NCBI GenBank assembly: GCA_016869975.1
Contig: VGCZ01000037.1
Span: forward strand, 1-55,496
Reading direction: 5' to 3'
DNA: 55,496 bases
Source of the DNA: Alphaproteobacteria bacterium
GTDB taxonomy: Bacteria > Pseudomonadota > Alphaproteobacteria > Reyranellales > Reyranellaceae
The first letter of the stretch is position 1, and each line of letters begins with the position of its first letter. The notes beneath the pieces were generated by a model, which saw nothing but the letters and a program-made list of their open reading frames with translations, made no database searches and was not told the origin of the DNA. A program made the translations under genes and the position numbers. Shown piece after piece: positions 24,990-33,578 of the stretch.

Positions 24990-26046
24990 AGGGCGCGGTC
25001 ATCTTGTAGACGCGCGCGGCGGTGCCGCTGTAGAGCGCCGTCTTCTCGGCCGCCGAGTAGTTCGCGGTGGTGCGCTTGAAGGCATTCCACAGCTCGGTGT
25101 AGCCGCAGGACTGCTTGTCGGGCGGGAAGTTGCTCTCGAACATGCAGCGGTTCACGCCGAACGCTTCGATGCACGGCTCGATGTAGGGTTTCCACGTCGC
25201 CGCCAGTTCCTCGGAGGAGGGCGGCGTGTCGCGCTCGTGGAAGCCGAAGCCGAACGAGGTCATGCCCAGCCCGCCCAGCTTGATGTTGACGTTGGGGCAG
25301 GTGGCGAGTTCGGCGATGCTCTTGCGCCAGATCGGCATGATCTCCGCGTTCTTGCCGGCGTATTGCCCGACACCCAGCACGCCGCCGACATGGTCGACGA
25401 TGATCGTCTGGCCAGGAAAGGCGCGCGCGAGGTCGACCAGGTCCGGCAGCTGCGGATGGAAGTGCCAGGAGTCGAAGGTCAGGCCGAGCTTGCCGAGCTC
25501 CGCGAAGCCCTCGCGGAACCTCGGGTCGAGCAGGCGGTGTTCAGGGATACGGCGCGAGACGTACTTGCCGGCGACGCCCTCGTCGTAGGACGTGCCGTAG
25601 CGCGTGCCGCGGAAGCGGCCATTGCCGGCCTTGATCAGCGCCTCCAGCACCTCCCGCACGCGGGTGCCCAGCATCAGATCGGCCCAGCCGACGATCGCTT
25701 CGCAGACGCGATTCTTGCCGTAACCGCCCGATGCCGCCATGGCCGCCACGCCATTGACGAACTCGACCTCGCCGACCGGCTTCATCTCGTCCGGGCCATC
25801 GGCGCGGAACATCGACTGGCATTCGAGGAACACGGACGAGACGATATTGTGGCCACCGGCGGCGTCGGCCAGGAATTCCGGCAGCAGGTACTCGCCACGT
25901 TGCGGCGTGTCCCACAGATGGTGGTGCGGGTCGATGATCGGTAGCGCGGGTTCGAGCGCCTTTTCCGTCGGCCGCTTCGCCAGCCAGGCCGCGAGGTCGG
26001 CGTTGTTGCGGTGGATCAGCCCGCGATACTCGCCCTTGCTCGTCAT
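24988..26046 (-). CDS. Amidohydrolase family protein (TIM-barrel, lactonase/PDC hydrolase-like)
   Basis: 352-aa metal-dependent hydrolase of the amidohydrolase-2 group (2-pyrone-4,6-dicarboxylate hydrolase, 4-sulfomuconolactonase and decarboxylase relatives). LPIIDPHHHLWDT gives the N-terminal HxH metal pair, SWHFHPQ and TIIVDHVGG supply further His, and RCMFESNFPPDK contributes the usual late acidic residue region. The start at 26046 follows the maleylacetate-reductase-like stop by two bases, so the two form an operon. Such enzymes open lactone rings in aromatic degradation. Confidence 0.9.
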   Translation of the reverse strand: MTSKGEYRGLIHRNNADLAAWLAKRPTEKALEPALPIIDPHHHLWDTPQRGEYLLPEFLADAAGGHNIVSSVFLECQSMFRADGPDEMKPVGEVEFVNGVAAMAASGGYGKNRVCEAIVGWADLMLGTRVREVLEALIKAGNGRFRGTRYGTSYDEGVAGKYVSRRIPEHRLLDPRFREGFAELGKLGLTFDSWHFHPQLPDLVDLARAFPGQTIIVDHVGGVLGVGQYAGKNAEIMPIWRKSIAELATCPNVNIKLGGLGMTSFGFGFHERDTPPSSEELAATWKPYIEPCIEAFGVNRCMFESNFPPDKQSCGYTELWNAFKRTTANYSAAEKTALYSGTAARVYKMTAP

Positions 26047-26048
26047 GG

Positions 26049-27209
26049 TCAGGCCGCCAGTTCGAGGATTTCGCGGATCTGCGCCGGGGTCGGGATCGGC
26101 CGCGGGTTGCGCGGCACCCAGGGCGTGTTCATGGCGCCCTGGGCGATCTTGTCGAAATGCTCCGGCCCGATCTTCACGGCGCTCAGGCTGCGCGGCATGC
26201 CCAGGCCGGCGATGAACTCGTGCAGCACGTCGGCCGCCTCGGCGCCCGGTCGGCCCATGGCGGCGGAGATCATCGCCTGACGATCGGCGTTGGCCGGTTT
26301 GTTCCAGCGCATCACCGAGGGCAGCATGATGCAGGAGGTGTGGCCGTGCGGCACGTCGAAGGCGGCGCCCAGGATGTAGCCGATGCCGTGGCTCGCGCCC
26401 ATCGGCACGCCGCTGGCCAGCGGTCCCATCGACAGCCACGAGCCGAGCTGGCAATCCAGCCGCGCCTCGAGATTGGACGGATCGGCTTTCACCGCCTTCA
26501 GGCCTTGCGTCAGCAAGGTCAGCCCGCGCAGCCCCTGCGCGTCGGCGTAGGGATGGGCCTCCCTCGAGCAGACGCCCTCGACGCAATGGTCGACGGCGCG
26601 AATGCCGGTCGACAGCCAAAGCCATTCGGGCGTGTGCACGGTGACGGCGGGATCGAGGATCACCACCTGCGGGATCGCCATAGGGTGGCGGAACAGCTCC
26701 TTCACCTTGCGGCGCTCGTCGGTGACGCCCGAAATGGCGCTGAACTCGCCGGCCGACAAGGTGGTGGGCACGCTCACCTGGCGGATGCCCAACACTGCGC
26801 CCGGCGCGCTGTCCCTGGTCGCGTTGGCGCGGCACGCATCCATGCCCTCGGGCGTGTCGATGCCCAGCGCCAGGCAGAGCTGCACCGCCTTTGCGCCGTC
26901 GGTGATCGAGCCGCCGCCGACGGTGACGATGAGGTCGGCCTTGGCGGCGCGCGCCTGGTTGGCGGCGGCGATCACCGCGGCGCGCGGCGTGTGCGGCGGC
27001 ATGGCGTCGAAGGTGCCGACGCAGTAATTGCCCAGCGCGCGGCGGACCTTCTCGATCTCGTCGGTTTCGCGGTTGAGCGTTCCACTGACCATCAGGAACA
27101 CGCGCTGCGCGCCCAGGCGCTGGACCGTCTCGGCCACGGCCTCCGCCGCCGGCTTGCCGAAGATCACTTCCTCCATGCGGCCCAGCGCGACACGTCCGGT
27201 CTTGAGCAT
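26049..27209 (-). CDS. Iron-containing alcohol dehydrogenase, maleylacetate reductase-like
   Basis: 386-aa group III Fe-ADH-like protein. It contains the NAD(P)-binding VTVGGGSITDGAKAV, the VPTTLSAGEFSAISGVTD segment typical of maleylacetate reductases, and the metal region GASHGIGYILGAAFDVPHGHTSCIMLP with conserved His. Maleylacetate reductase converts maleylacetate to 3-oxoadipate late in chloroaromatic or resorcinol catabolism. It is directly upstream of and co-transcribed with the amidohydrolase. It is divergent from the zinc alcohol dehydrogenase with 61 bases between. Length and motifs are complete. Confidence 0.9.
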   Translation of the reverse strand: MLKTGRVALGRMEEVIFGKPAAEAVAETVQRLGAQRVFLMVSGTLNRETDEIEKVRRALGNYCVGTFDAMPPHTPRAAVIAAANQARAAKADLIVTVGGGSITDGAKAVQLCLALGIDTPEGMDACRANATRDSAPGAVLGIRQVSVPTTLSAGEFSAISGVTDERRKVKELFRHPMAIPQVVILDPAVTVHTPEWLWLSTGIRAVDHCVEGVCSREAHPYADAQGLRGLTLLTQGLKAVKADPSNLEARLDCQLGSWLSMGPLASGVPMGASHGIGYILGAAFDVPHGHTSCIMLPSVMRWNKPANADRQAMISAAMGRPGAEAADVLHEFIAGLGMPRSLSAVKIGPEHFDKIAQGAMNTPWVPRNPRPIPTPAQIREILELAA

Positions 27210-27270
27210 CGTTCGTTTCCTCCGTCATTCTAGGGGCGCTAGTCTAGTCCGACACGAGGGGAGACGTCCC

Positions 27271-28356
27271 ATGAAAGCCAAGGCAGCCGTCATGCACCGG
27301 CCGCACGAGCCGTTGACGATCGAGATGATCGATCTCGACCAGCCGGCCCGTAACGAGGTGCTGATCAAGACGGCCTTCGCCGGCGTCTGCCACAGCGACC
27401 TGCACTATATGGAAGGCCTCTATCCGCGCGCCTGTCCCTGCGTGCTGGGCCATGAATCCTCCGGCGTGGTGCTCGCCGTCGGTTCGGACGTCACCTATGT
27501 GAAGCCGGGCGACCACGTCATCACCTGCGTCTCGGTGTTCTGCGGCGAGTGCGAGTACTGCCTGAGCGGGCGCATGTCGCTGTGCGTCAGCCCGGCGACG
27601 CGGCGCGCCGAGACCGCGCCGCCGCGCATGAGCCTGAACGGCGTGGCCATGCCGCAGCCCGGCAATCTCTCGTCCTTCGCCGACCACATGCTGGTGCACG
27701 AGCACGCGGTGGTGAAGATCCGCCCGGACATGCCGTTGGACAAGGCGGCGCTGATCGGCTGCGCGGTCACCACGGGCGTCGGCGCGGTGTTCCGCACCGC
27801 CAAGGTCGAGCCGGGCTCGACGGTGGCGGTAACCGGCATGGGCGGCATCGGCCTGTCGGCGATCAATGGCGCGGCGATCGCCGGCGCCGGCCGCATCATC
27901 GCCATCGACCGCGTGGCCTCGAAATCGAACCTCGCCAAGGAATTCGGCGCCACCGACTTCGTCGACGCCTCCGCCGTCGATCCGGTGAAGGAGATCCGCG
28001 CCATGACCGATGGCGGCGTCGACTACTCCTTCGAATGCGTCGGCCTCAAGCAGACGGTCGAGCAGTCCTTTCGCATGATCAAGCGCGGCGGCTGCGCCAC
28101 GGTGATCGGCATGATGCCGGTGGGCATGCGCTTCGAGCTGTCGGGCGCGGAGATCCTGGGCGAGAAGCGCATCCAGGGCTGCGCCATGGGCTCGAACCGC
28201 TTCCGCACCGACATGCCGCGCTTCGTCGCTTTCTACATGCGCGGCCTGCTGAAGCTCGACCTGATGATCTCCGGCCGCGTCACGCTGGAGCAGATCAACG
28301 AGGCCTATGCCGAGCTGAAGAAGGGCGAGGTCGCGCGTCAGGTGATCGCCTTCTGA
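27271..28356 (+). CDS. Zn-dependent alcohol dehydrogenase (class III-like)
   Basis: 361-aa medium-chain dehydrogenase. Catalytic zinc ligands are Cys40 (GVCHSD) and His61/Glu62 (GHE); the structural zinc site is Cys91, Cys94, Cys97 and Cys105. The coenzyme motif VTGMGGIGLSAINGA lies mid-protein with Asp in IAIDRVASK favouring NAD. Resembles the Rxyl_3153/class III group. AGGGGAGA precedes the ATG at 27271. The TGA shares its A with the ATG of the next gene (TGATG), so the isocitrate lyase-family enzyme is co-translated. The likely role is oxidation of an alcohol intermediate. Confidence 0.94.
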   Translation: MKAKAAVMHRPHEPLTIEMIDLDQPARNEVLIKTAFAGVCHSDLHYMEGLYPRACPCVLGHESSGVVLAVGSDVTYVKPGDHVITCVSVFCGECEYCLSGRMSLCVSPATRRAETAPPRMSLNGVAMPQPGNLSSFADHMLVHEHAVVKIRPDMPLDKAALIGCAVTTGVGAVFRTAKVEPGSTVAVTGMGGIGLSAINGAAIAGAGRIIAIDRVASKSNLAKEFGATDFVDASAVDPVKEIRAMTDGGVDYSFECVGLKQTVEQSFRMIKRGGCATVIGMMPVGMRFELSGAEILGEKRIQGCAMGSNRFRTDMPRFVAFYMRGLLKLDLMISGRVTLEQINEAYAELKKGEVARQVIAF

Positions 28357-29279
28357 TGCCCTACCTCGTCGAATCCGACCTGCCCCGCGAGCCCGCCGGC
28401 CAGCGCTTCCGCCAGTTGCTGGCGCGGCCCGGCATCGTCGGCATGCCGGGCACGCACAATGGGCTGGCGGCGTTGCAGGCCAAGGCCGCCGGCTTCGAGG
28501 CGGTCTATCTCTCGGGCGCGGCGATGTCGGCATCGATGGGGCTGCCCGATCTCGGCATCATCACGGTCGACGAGGTGTGCTTCTTTATCCGTCAGGTGGC
28601 GCGCAGCGGCCTGCCGGTGCTGGTTGATGGCGACACCGGCTATGGCGAGGCGCTCAACGTCATGCACATGGTGCGCGCCTTCGAGGAAGCCGGCGCGGCG
28701 GCGGTGCATGTCGAGGACCAGCTACTGCCGAAGAAGTGCGGCCATCTCAACGACAAGAAGCTGGCCGATGCGCACGACATGGCGGCCAAGGTTGCCGCCG
28801 CGGCCAAGGCCCGGCGGCACCTGTTCGTGATCGCCCGAACCGACGCGGCGGCGAGCGAGGGCATCGAGGGCGCCGTGGCGCGGGCGAAGCTCTATCTGCA
28901 GGCGGGCGCCGACGCGATCTTCCCGGAGGCGCTGACCAGCGCCGAGATGTTCCGCGCGTTCGCGCGGGCCATGCCCGGCGTCAAGTTGCTCGCCAACATG
29001 ACCGAGTTCGGCCGCACGCCGTTTTTCACCGCGTCCGAGTTCGAGGCGATGGGCTATCGCATGATGATCTGGCCGGTCTCCTCGTTGCGCGTGGCCAACA
29101 AGGCGCAGGATGAACTGTACGCGGCGATCCGGCGCGACGGCGGCACGCACAAGATGGTGTCGCGCATGCAGACGCGCGCCGAGCTCTATGCCACCATCGG
29201 TTATCACGACTACGAGGCGCTCGACGCCTCGATCGTGCGGACGGTCTTGCCGAACGGGCCGGCGGATCGCACGGAGTGA
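28356..29279 (+). CDS. Isocitrate lyase/PEP mutase family, 2-methylisocitrate lyase-like
   Basis: 307-aa enzyme of the PEP mutase/isocitrate lyase superfamily. It shows GMPGTHNGLAALQAKAAGFEAVYLSG, the Mg-binding VDGDTGYGEALNV, VEDQLLPKKCGHL with the catalytic KKCGH loop of methylisocitrate lyases, and IARTDAAASEG. PrpB cleaves 2-methylisocitrate to pyruvate and succinate. No prpC or prpD is adjacent, so it may act on another 2,3-dicarboxylate. The ATG overlaps the upstream stop; a lipoprotein gene follows after 26 bases. Confidence 0.92.
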   Translation: MPYLVESDLPREPAGQRFRQLLARPGIVGMPGTHNGLAALQAKAAGFEAVYLSGAAMSASMGLPDLGIITVDEVCFFIRQVARSGLPVLVDGDTGYGEALNVMHMVRAFEEAGAAAVHVEDQLLPKKCGHLNDKKLADAHDMAAKVAAAAKARRHLFVIARTDAAASEGIEGAVARAKLYLQAGADAIFPEALTSAEMFRAFARAMPGVKLLANMTEFGRTPFFTASEFEAMGYRMMIWPVSSLRVANKAQDELYAAIRRDGGTHKMVSRMQTRAELYATIGYHDYEALDASIVRTVLPNGPADRTE

Positions 29280-29305
29280 GCGGCCAGGCCAGAGGGATCA
29301 GACCA

Positions 29306-29698
29306 ATGAAAGCGATCAGGATTGTCGGCGCGGCGCTCGCCCTGGCGCTCGCGGGATGCGGGTTCGGGATAAACACCGAGATCCATGTCGTCGACAAGCC
29401 GATCCCGGCCGCGGTACAGCCCGCCGGCGTCTACCAGATCGAGGCGTTCATCAATCAAGCCATCACGACCAAAGGCTGGAAGGCCGACAAGATCCGGCCT
29501 GGCGAGCTGCGCGCGACGCAGGAGTGGGACAACAAGGCGGCCGTGGTGACGATCTTCTACAGCCAGCAGCGCTACAGCATCCGCCTGCACAGCTCGCTCA
29601 ATCTCGACGAGCGCGATGGCAGGATCGACAACCAGTACAACATCCGGGTCAGGGCTCTCGAATCGGAGATCGACCGGCGCATGAAGCCGGCGACGTGA
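29306..29698 (+). CDS. Small predicted lipoprotein of unknown function
   Basis: 130-aa protein with a signal peptide ending in a lipobox (ALALAGC, lipidated Cys18), so it should be anchored to a membrane. The mature part is hydrophilic with no family I recognise; it contains QEWDNKAAVVTIFYSQQRYSIRLHSS. GAGGGA lies before ATG 29306, chosen over 29276 because the signal peptide starts there. It follows the methylisocitrate-lyase-like gene and may be transcribed with it. The next gene is convergent. Confidence 0.75.
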   Translation: MKAIRIVGAALALALAGCGFGINTEIHVVDKPIPAAVQPAGVYQIEAFINQAITTKGWKADKIRPGELRATQEWDNKAAVVTIFYSQQRYSIRLHSSLNLDERDGRIDNQYNIRVRALESEIDRRMKPAT

Positions 29699-29735
29699 TC
29701 CGGCCCTGGACCAATCACGGCGCCAGCGCTCGCGG

Positions 29736-30425
29736 TCAACCCGACACGATCAGCTTCGTCAGCTCGTCCGGCGTGCTCAGCATCGGGTAGTGGCCGGTGT
29801 CGATCACGTGCCAGCGCGCCTTGAGCTTCTCGGCGCAGCGGCGTTGATGCGCTTCCCCCGGGTTCTGCGCCTGCGGGCAGTAGATCACGCTGGCGTTCCA
29901 ATTCTGCTGCCAGAAGCTCGACAGCTTCACCGGCTGGGTGAAGACCTTGATCGGATGCAGGGTGATGCGGTCGGCCGCCCATGCAGCCAGGGTGGGATCC
30001 ATGCCGGCGAACATGCGGCCCATCGCGTCCTCGCGCGAGGGGCCCAGCGAGTGCTCGTTGTTGATGGTGGCGGGGCGGCTGACGATGTCGCGCAGCTTCT
30101 CGCCGTCGAACAGCGCCAGCGCGTCGACATAGACCAGGCGGGCGATGCGATCGCGCGCCCGCTCCGCGGCGGCGGCCAATGCCATGCCGCCTGAGGATGT
30201 GCCGACGAGGACCACGTCCCTGAGGTCTTCGTAGTGCATCAGCCGTGCGATCTCCTCGCCATGCGATTCGGTGTCGATGCCCGGCCGCAGCTGGGGCGCA
30301 CGCTCGCCGCAGCCATCGAGCGACGGGGCGTACACGACGTGGCCGGTGGCGCGCAGGCGCTCGGCGACCAGCTTCCAGATCCAGCCACCCTGATATGCGC
30401 CGTGTATCAGCACGAAATTCGTCAT
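29736..30425 (-). CDS. Alpha/beta hydrolase
   Basis: 229-aa alpha/beta-fold hydrolase, esterase- or hydroxynitrile-lyase-like. FVLIHGAYQGGWIWKLVAERL (4-24) gives the oxyanion region, VLVGTSSGGMAL contains the nucleophile Ser in the elbow, and the catalytic His is in DTGHYPMLSTPDEL near the C-terminus. The start at 30425 is the point where family sequence begins; the frame to 30647 is spurious. Divergent from an LLM gene 53 bases away. Similar proteins are annotated as salicylate or methyl-ester hydrolases; the substrate is unknown. Confidence 0.9.
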   Translation of the reverse strand: MTNFVLIHGAYQGGWIWKLVAERLRATGHVVYAPSLDGCGERAPQLRPGIDTESHGEEIARLMHYEDLRDVVLVGTSSGGMALAAAAERARDRIARLVYVDALALFDGEKLRDIVSRPATINNEHSLGPSREDAMGRMFAGMDPTLAAWAADRITLHPIKVFTQPVKLSSFWQQNWNASVIYCPQAQNPGEAHQRRCAEKLKARWHVIDTGHYPMLSTPDELTKLIVSG

Positions 30426-30478
30426 GGCCTTCCCTCCCGTTGTCCCGACCACTAGCATGCGAAGAGGGAGGAGCGGCC

Positions 30479-31531
30479 ATGGAAATCGGCATGTTCCACG
30501 AATTCCAGTGCCCGCCCGGCCATAGCGAGGAGCGGGCCTTCGCCGAATCGTTCGAGCAGGTCGACGCGGCGGAGCGCTGGGGACTGGACTGCATGTGGCT
30601 GGCCGAGCTGCATGTCGCGCCGACGCGCTCGGTGGCCTCCGCGCCACTGGCGATCGCCAGCGCTATCGCCGCGCGCACCTCGCGCATGAAGATCGGCATC
30701 GCGGTGCAGGTGCTGCCGCTCTGCCACCCGCTGCGCGTGGCGGAGGAGGCGGCCACGGTCGACCACATCAGCCACGGCAGGCTGATCTTCGGCGTCGGTC
30801 GCTCGGGCTTTCCGCGCACCTACCAGGCCTATGGCGTGCCCTACGCCGAGAGCCAGGAGCGTTTCGCCGAGGTGCTCGAGATCATCCGCCGCGCCTGGAC
30901 CCAGCCGAAATTCTCCTTCGTGGGCAAGTACCACCGGTTCAGCGACGTGCATCTCGTGCCCAAGCCGTGGCAGAAGCCGCACCCGCCGATCCGCATCGCC
31001 GCGACCAGCCCCGATAGCTACGCCCGCATCGGCGCGTTGGGCTTTCCGATCTTCGTCGCGGTGCGCCTGGGCGTGCTGTCGGAGCTGGCGCCGCTGATCG
31101 CCCAGTACCACGCCGCTTGGCGCGAGGCCGGCCATCCAGGCAAGGGCGAGATCTATCTGCGCGTGCCGGTCTATGTCGCGCAGACCGAAGAGCGCGCCTA
31201 CGATGAGCCGCGCGCCAGCATCATGCGGTTCTACCAGGAGATGGCCTCGATCCTCGCGGCCAGCGCCAACGCCGAGGGTACGCGCGCCCTCGAGGATCGC
31301 GCCGGCCGCGCCGCGCAGCTTGGCAGCGTCAGCTACGACGAGGCGCTGCGCGAGAAGATCATCGTCGGCACGCCGGAGCAGGTCGTGGCGCGGCTGAAGG
31401 CGCTGCGGGCCGAGCTCGGCCTCGACGGTATCCTTGCCGAGATGAATTGCGGCGATCAGATCCCGCACGCGCAGGTGATGCGCTCGCTCGAGCTGCTGTG
31501 CAAGGAAGTCATGCCGCATGTGCGCAACTGA
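30479..31531 (+). CDS. LLM class flavin-dependent oxidoreductase
   Basis: 350-aa luciferase-like oxidoreductase with IGMFHEFQCPPG at the N-terminus, GLDCMWLAELH, IGIAVQVLPLCHPLRVAEEAATVDHISHGRLIFGVGRSG and IVGTPEQVVARL. GGGAGGAG lies just before the ATG at 30479. It heads a long co-directional run (nitroreductase, selenoprotein B-like, Mo hydroxylase subunits and further genes) with a 61-base gap before the nitroreductase, so it is probably in the same transcription unit. FMN/F420 use and monooxygenase activity follow from the family. Confidence 0.92.
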   Translation: MEIGMFHEFQCPPGHSEERAFAESFEQVDAAERWGLDCMWLAELHVAPTRSVASAPLAIASAIAARTSRMKIGIAVQVLPLCHPLRVAEEAATVDHISHGRLIFGVGRSGFPRTYQAYGVPYAESQERFAEVLEIIRRAWTQPKFSFVGKYHRFSDVHLVPKPWQKPHPPIRIAATSPDSYARIGALGFPIFVAVRLGVLSELAPLIAQYHAAWREAGHPGKGEIYLRVPVYVAQTEERAYDEPRASIMRFYQEMASILAASANAEGTRALEDRAGRAAQLGSVSYDEALREKIIVGTPEQVVARLKALRAELGLDGILAEMNCGDQIPHAQVMRSLELLCKEVMPHVRN

Positions 31532-31592
31532 GGCGCGGCGCGGCGGCGGAACAGGGCTAGCGTCCCGACAACGGACGGATGGAGCAGGCGCT

Positions 31593-32222
31593 ATGGCTGA
31601 CGTCTTCGAGATCATGCACACGACGCGGGCGATGCGGCGATTGAAGCCGGATCCCGTTCCCGACGATCTGATCCGCAAGATCCTCGAAGCCGGCATCTGC
31701 GCCGCCAATGGCGGCAATGCGCAGAAGTGGAAGTTCCTTGTGCTCAAGAAGCCGGAGATCAAGAAGGCGGTCGCGGTCTGGTACAAGAAGGCCTTCGACG
31801 AAGTGATCGGCCCGCGCTACGCCAGCTCGCCGCCGCCGCCGGGCTCCGATCCAGCGAAGTTCAAGCGCCAGCACGCCGCCGTCGAATACCTCACCGAGCA
31901 CTACCACGAGGCGCCGGTGTGGATCGTCTGCTGTCTGGAGGATGGCCCCAACCCCAGCCGCATGTCCGGCGCGTCGATCTATCCGGCGGTGCAGAACATG
32001 CTGCTGGCCGCGCGCGCGCTGGGCCTCGGTTCGACGCTGACGACGCGTCATATGCTCTTTGAGAAAGAAGCGGACGCCGCGCTCGGTCTGCCGCCGGGCG
32101 TGCGGTCCTATGCGATCCTGCCGATCGGCTACCCGATGGGAAAGTTCGGACCGGTCGGGCGCGGCAAGCTGTCGGAGTTCGTGTATTCGGAGACGTGGGG
32201 CCAGCCTTACGCGGAGGTGTGA
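31593..32222 (+). CDS. Nitroreductase family protein
   Basis: 209-aa flavin (FMN) reductase-fold protein. The N-terminus has the usual HTTRAMRRLKPDPVPDDLIRKILEAG with the FMN-contacting Arg pair, and the C-terminal part has AVQNMLLAARALGLGSTLTT and the ILPIGYPMGKFGPVGR tail. Family members reduce nitro compounds, quinones or enones with NAD(P)H. GGAGC precedes ATG 31593. The gene ends 2 bases before the selenoprotein start, whose ribosome site (GGAGG) lies inside this gene's last codons, indicating tight coupling. Confidence 0.92.
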   Translation: MADVFEIMHTTRAMRRLKPDPVPDDLIRKILEAGICAANGGNAQKWKFLVLKKPEIKKAVAVWYKKAFDEVIGPRYASSPPPPGSDPAKFKRQHAAVEYLTEHYHEAPVWIVCCLEDGPNPSRMSGASIYPAVQNMLLAARALGLGSTLTTRHMLFEKEADAALGLPPGVRSYAILPIGYPMGKFGPVGRGKLSEFVYSETWGQPYAEV

Positions 32223-32224
32223 CG

Positions 32225-33079
32225 ATGGATGGGCAACCAACCGGCTATATGGAGCGCACGCGGCACTACTACCGTGCCCTGGGCTACAAGAGCGACTACG
32301 TCTGGGCGATATTCCCCGACGTGCCCTTTGTGCGACTGAAGAAGCCGTTGTCGCAGGCGCGAGTCGGGCTCGTCACCACCGCCGGTCCGCCTGGCGACAC
32401 CAACCGGGACGCCAACGGCGTGCGGCATGTCTGGTCGGGCGCGGTATCGTCGCCGCCGGAGCGGCCCACGACCGATCTCGCTTGGGACAAGGAGTCGACG
32501 CACACCGACGATCGCGAGAGCTATCTACCGATCGCGGCGGTCCAGACGCTGGTCGCGGAGGGCGTGGTCGGCGACATCGCGGCGCGCTTTTATGGCGTGC
32601 CGACCGAGTATAGCCAGAAGAAGACGATCGAGACGGACGCGCCCGAGGTGCTGGCCCGAATACGCGAAGATGGAGCCGACGCCGCGCTCTTATGCGCGCT
32701 TTGACCCGTCTGTCACCAAACCGTGAGTTTGGTCGCCCGACATCTCGAAGCCAACGGCGTGCCGACGGTTGTGCTCGGCTCGGCCCTGGACATCGTCGAA
32801 TACTGCGGCGTGCCGCGTTTCCTGTTCAGCGATTTCCCGCTGGGCAATCCTTGTGGCCATCCCTGGCGGCCCGACATGCAGCGCGCCATCGTCGAGCAGG
32901 GCCTTCGCCTGCTCGACTCGGCGCCGGGGCCACGCACCACGGTGCGTGCGCCGTTCGAGTGGAAGGACGATCCCGGCTGGCGCGCGCGCTACAACCATAT
33001 CGATCCGGCCGAGCGCGAAGCGCTGCTGGCGCGCGGCGAGGAACGTCGCCGCCAGCGCGCGAAGCCTGGCACGGCATAG
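32225..33079 (+). CDS. Glycine/sarcosine/betaine reductase selenoprotein B family protein, in-frame TGA (UxxC)
   Basis: 284-aa protein containing an in-frame TGA at 32702-32704, read as selenocysteine 160. Across it the sequence runs ADAALLCAL-U-PVCHQTVSLVARHLEANG in one frame, giving a UxxC redox motif (Sec160, Cys163) where relatives have CPVC. Conventional calling splits it into 159-aa and 119-aa pieces. The N-terminal part has VRLKKPLSQARVGLVTTAG and the C-terminal part has FLFSDFPLGNPCGHPW, both typical of the GrdB/PrdB-related family. Anaerobic members reduce glycine or proline; the short alphaproteobacterial version is uncharacterised. Operon with nitroreductase upstream and Mo hydroxylase genes downstream. 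A perfect hairpin follows the TGA. Confidence 0.9.
32702..32733 (+). promoter_or_regulatory. Sec UGA codon with bacterial SECIS hairpin
   Basis: After the TGA (32702-32704), ACCAAAC (32715-32721) and GTTTGGT (32727-32733) form a perfect 7-bp stem with the 5-nt loop CGTGA. The loop starts 18 nt after the UGA and contains GU, as in known bacterial SECIS elements read by SelB. This is the clearest SECIS of the three in this window. Confidence 0.7.
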
Positions 33080-33107
33080 CGCAACGTTCGGCGAGGAACA
33101 GCCCCGT

Positions 33108-33578
33108 ATGACCATCGCCTTCACCGTCAACGGCGTGGCGCAGCGCGTCGATGCGCCCGAGACCACGACCTTGCTCGATGTCCTGCGCAATCGGCTGGGC
33201 CTGATGGGCACGCGTTATGGCTGCGGGCTGGAGCAGTGTGGCAGCTGCATGGTGCTGGTCGACGGTCAGCCGGTCCATTCCTGTACGCGCGAGATCGGCA
33301 CCGTGGCGAAACGCGCGGTGACCACCGTCGAGGGCTTGGGCACCGCGGACAAGCCGCATCCCATCCAGCAGGCCTTCCTCGACGAGCAGGCGGGGCAGTG
33401 CGGCTACTGCCTGTCCGGCATCGTGATGTCGACGAAGGCGCTGCTCGATCGCAACCCCAACCCGTCACGCGCCGACATCGTCGCCGCGCTCGACAAGCAT
33501 CTCTGCCGCTGCGGTACGCATCAGCGCATCCTGCGAGCAGTCGAACGCGCTGCCGCCACGCTGCGGGGGGCCGCATGA
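33108..33578 (+). CDS. (2Fe-2S)-binding subunit of a xanthine dehydrogenase-family oxidoreductase
   Basis: 156-aa small subunit that carries two [2Fe-2S] clusters and passes electrons from the molybdenum site. The plant-type cluster ligands are Cys39, Cys44, Cys47 and Cys59; the second cluster uses Cys98, Cys101, Cys133 and Cys135 in GQCGYC and HLCRCG. It resembles the alpha subunit of isoquinoline 1-oxidoreductase (IorA) and nicotinate dehydrogenase. GAGGA precedes ATG 33108. Its TGA overlaps the ATG of the Mo subunit. No FAD subunit is present, as in IorAB enzymes that use a cytochrome acceptor. Confidence 0.95.
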   Translation: MTIAFTVNGVAQRVDAPETTTLLDVLRNRLGLMGTRYGCGLEQCGSCMVLVDGQPVHSCTREIGTVAKRAVTTVEGLGTADKPHPIQQAFLDEQAGQCGYCLSGIVMSTKALLDRNPNPSRADIVAALDKHLCRCGTHQRILRAVERAAATLRGAA

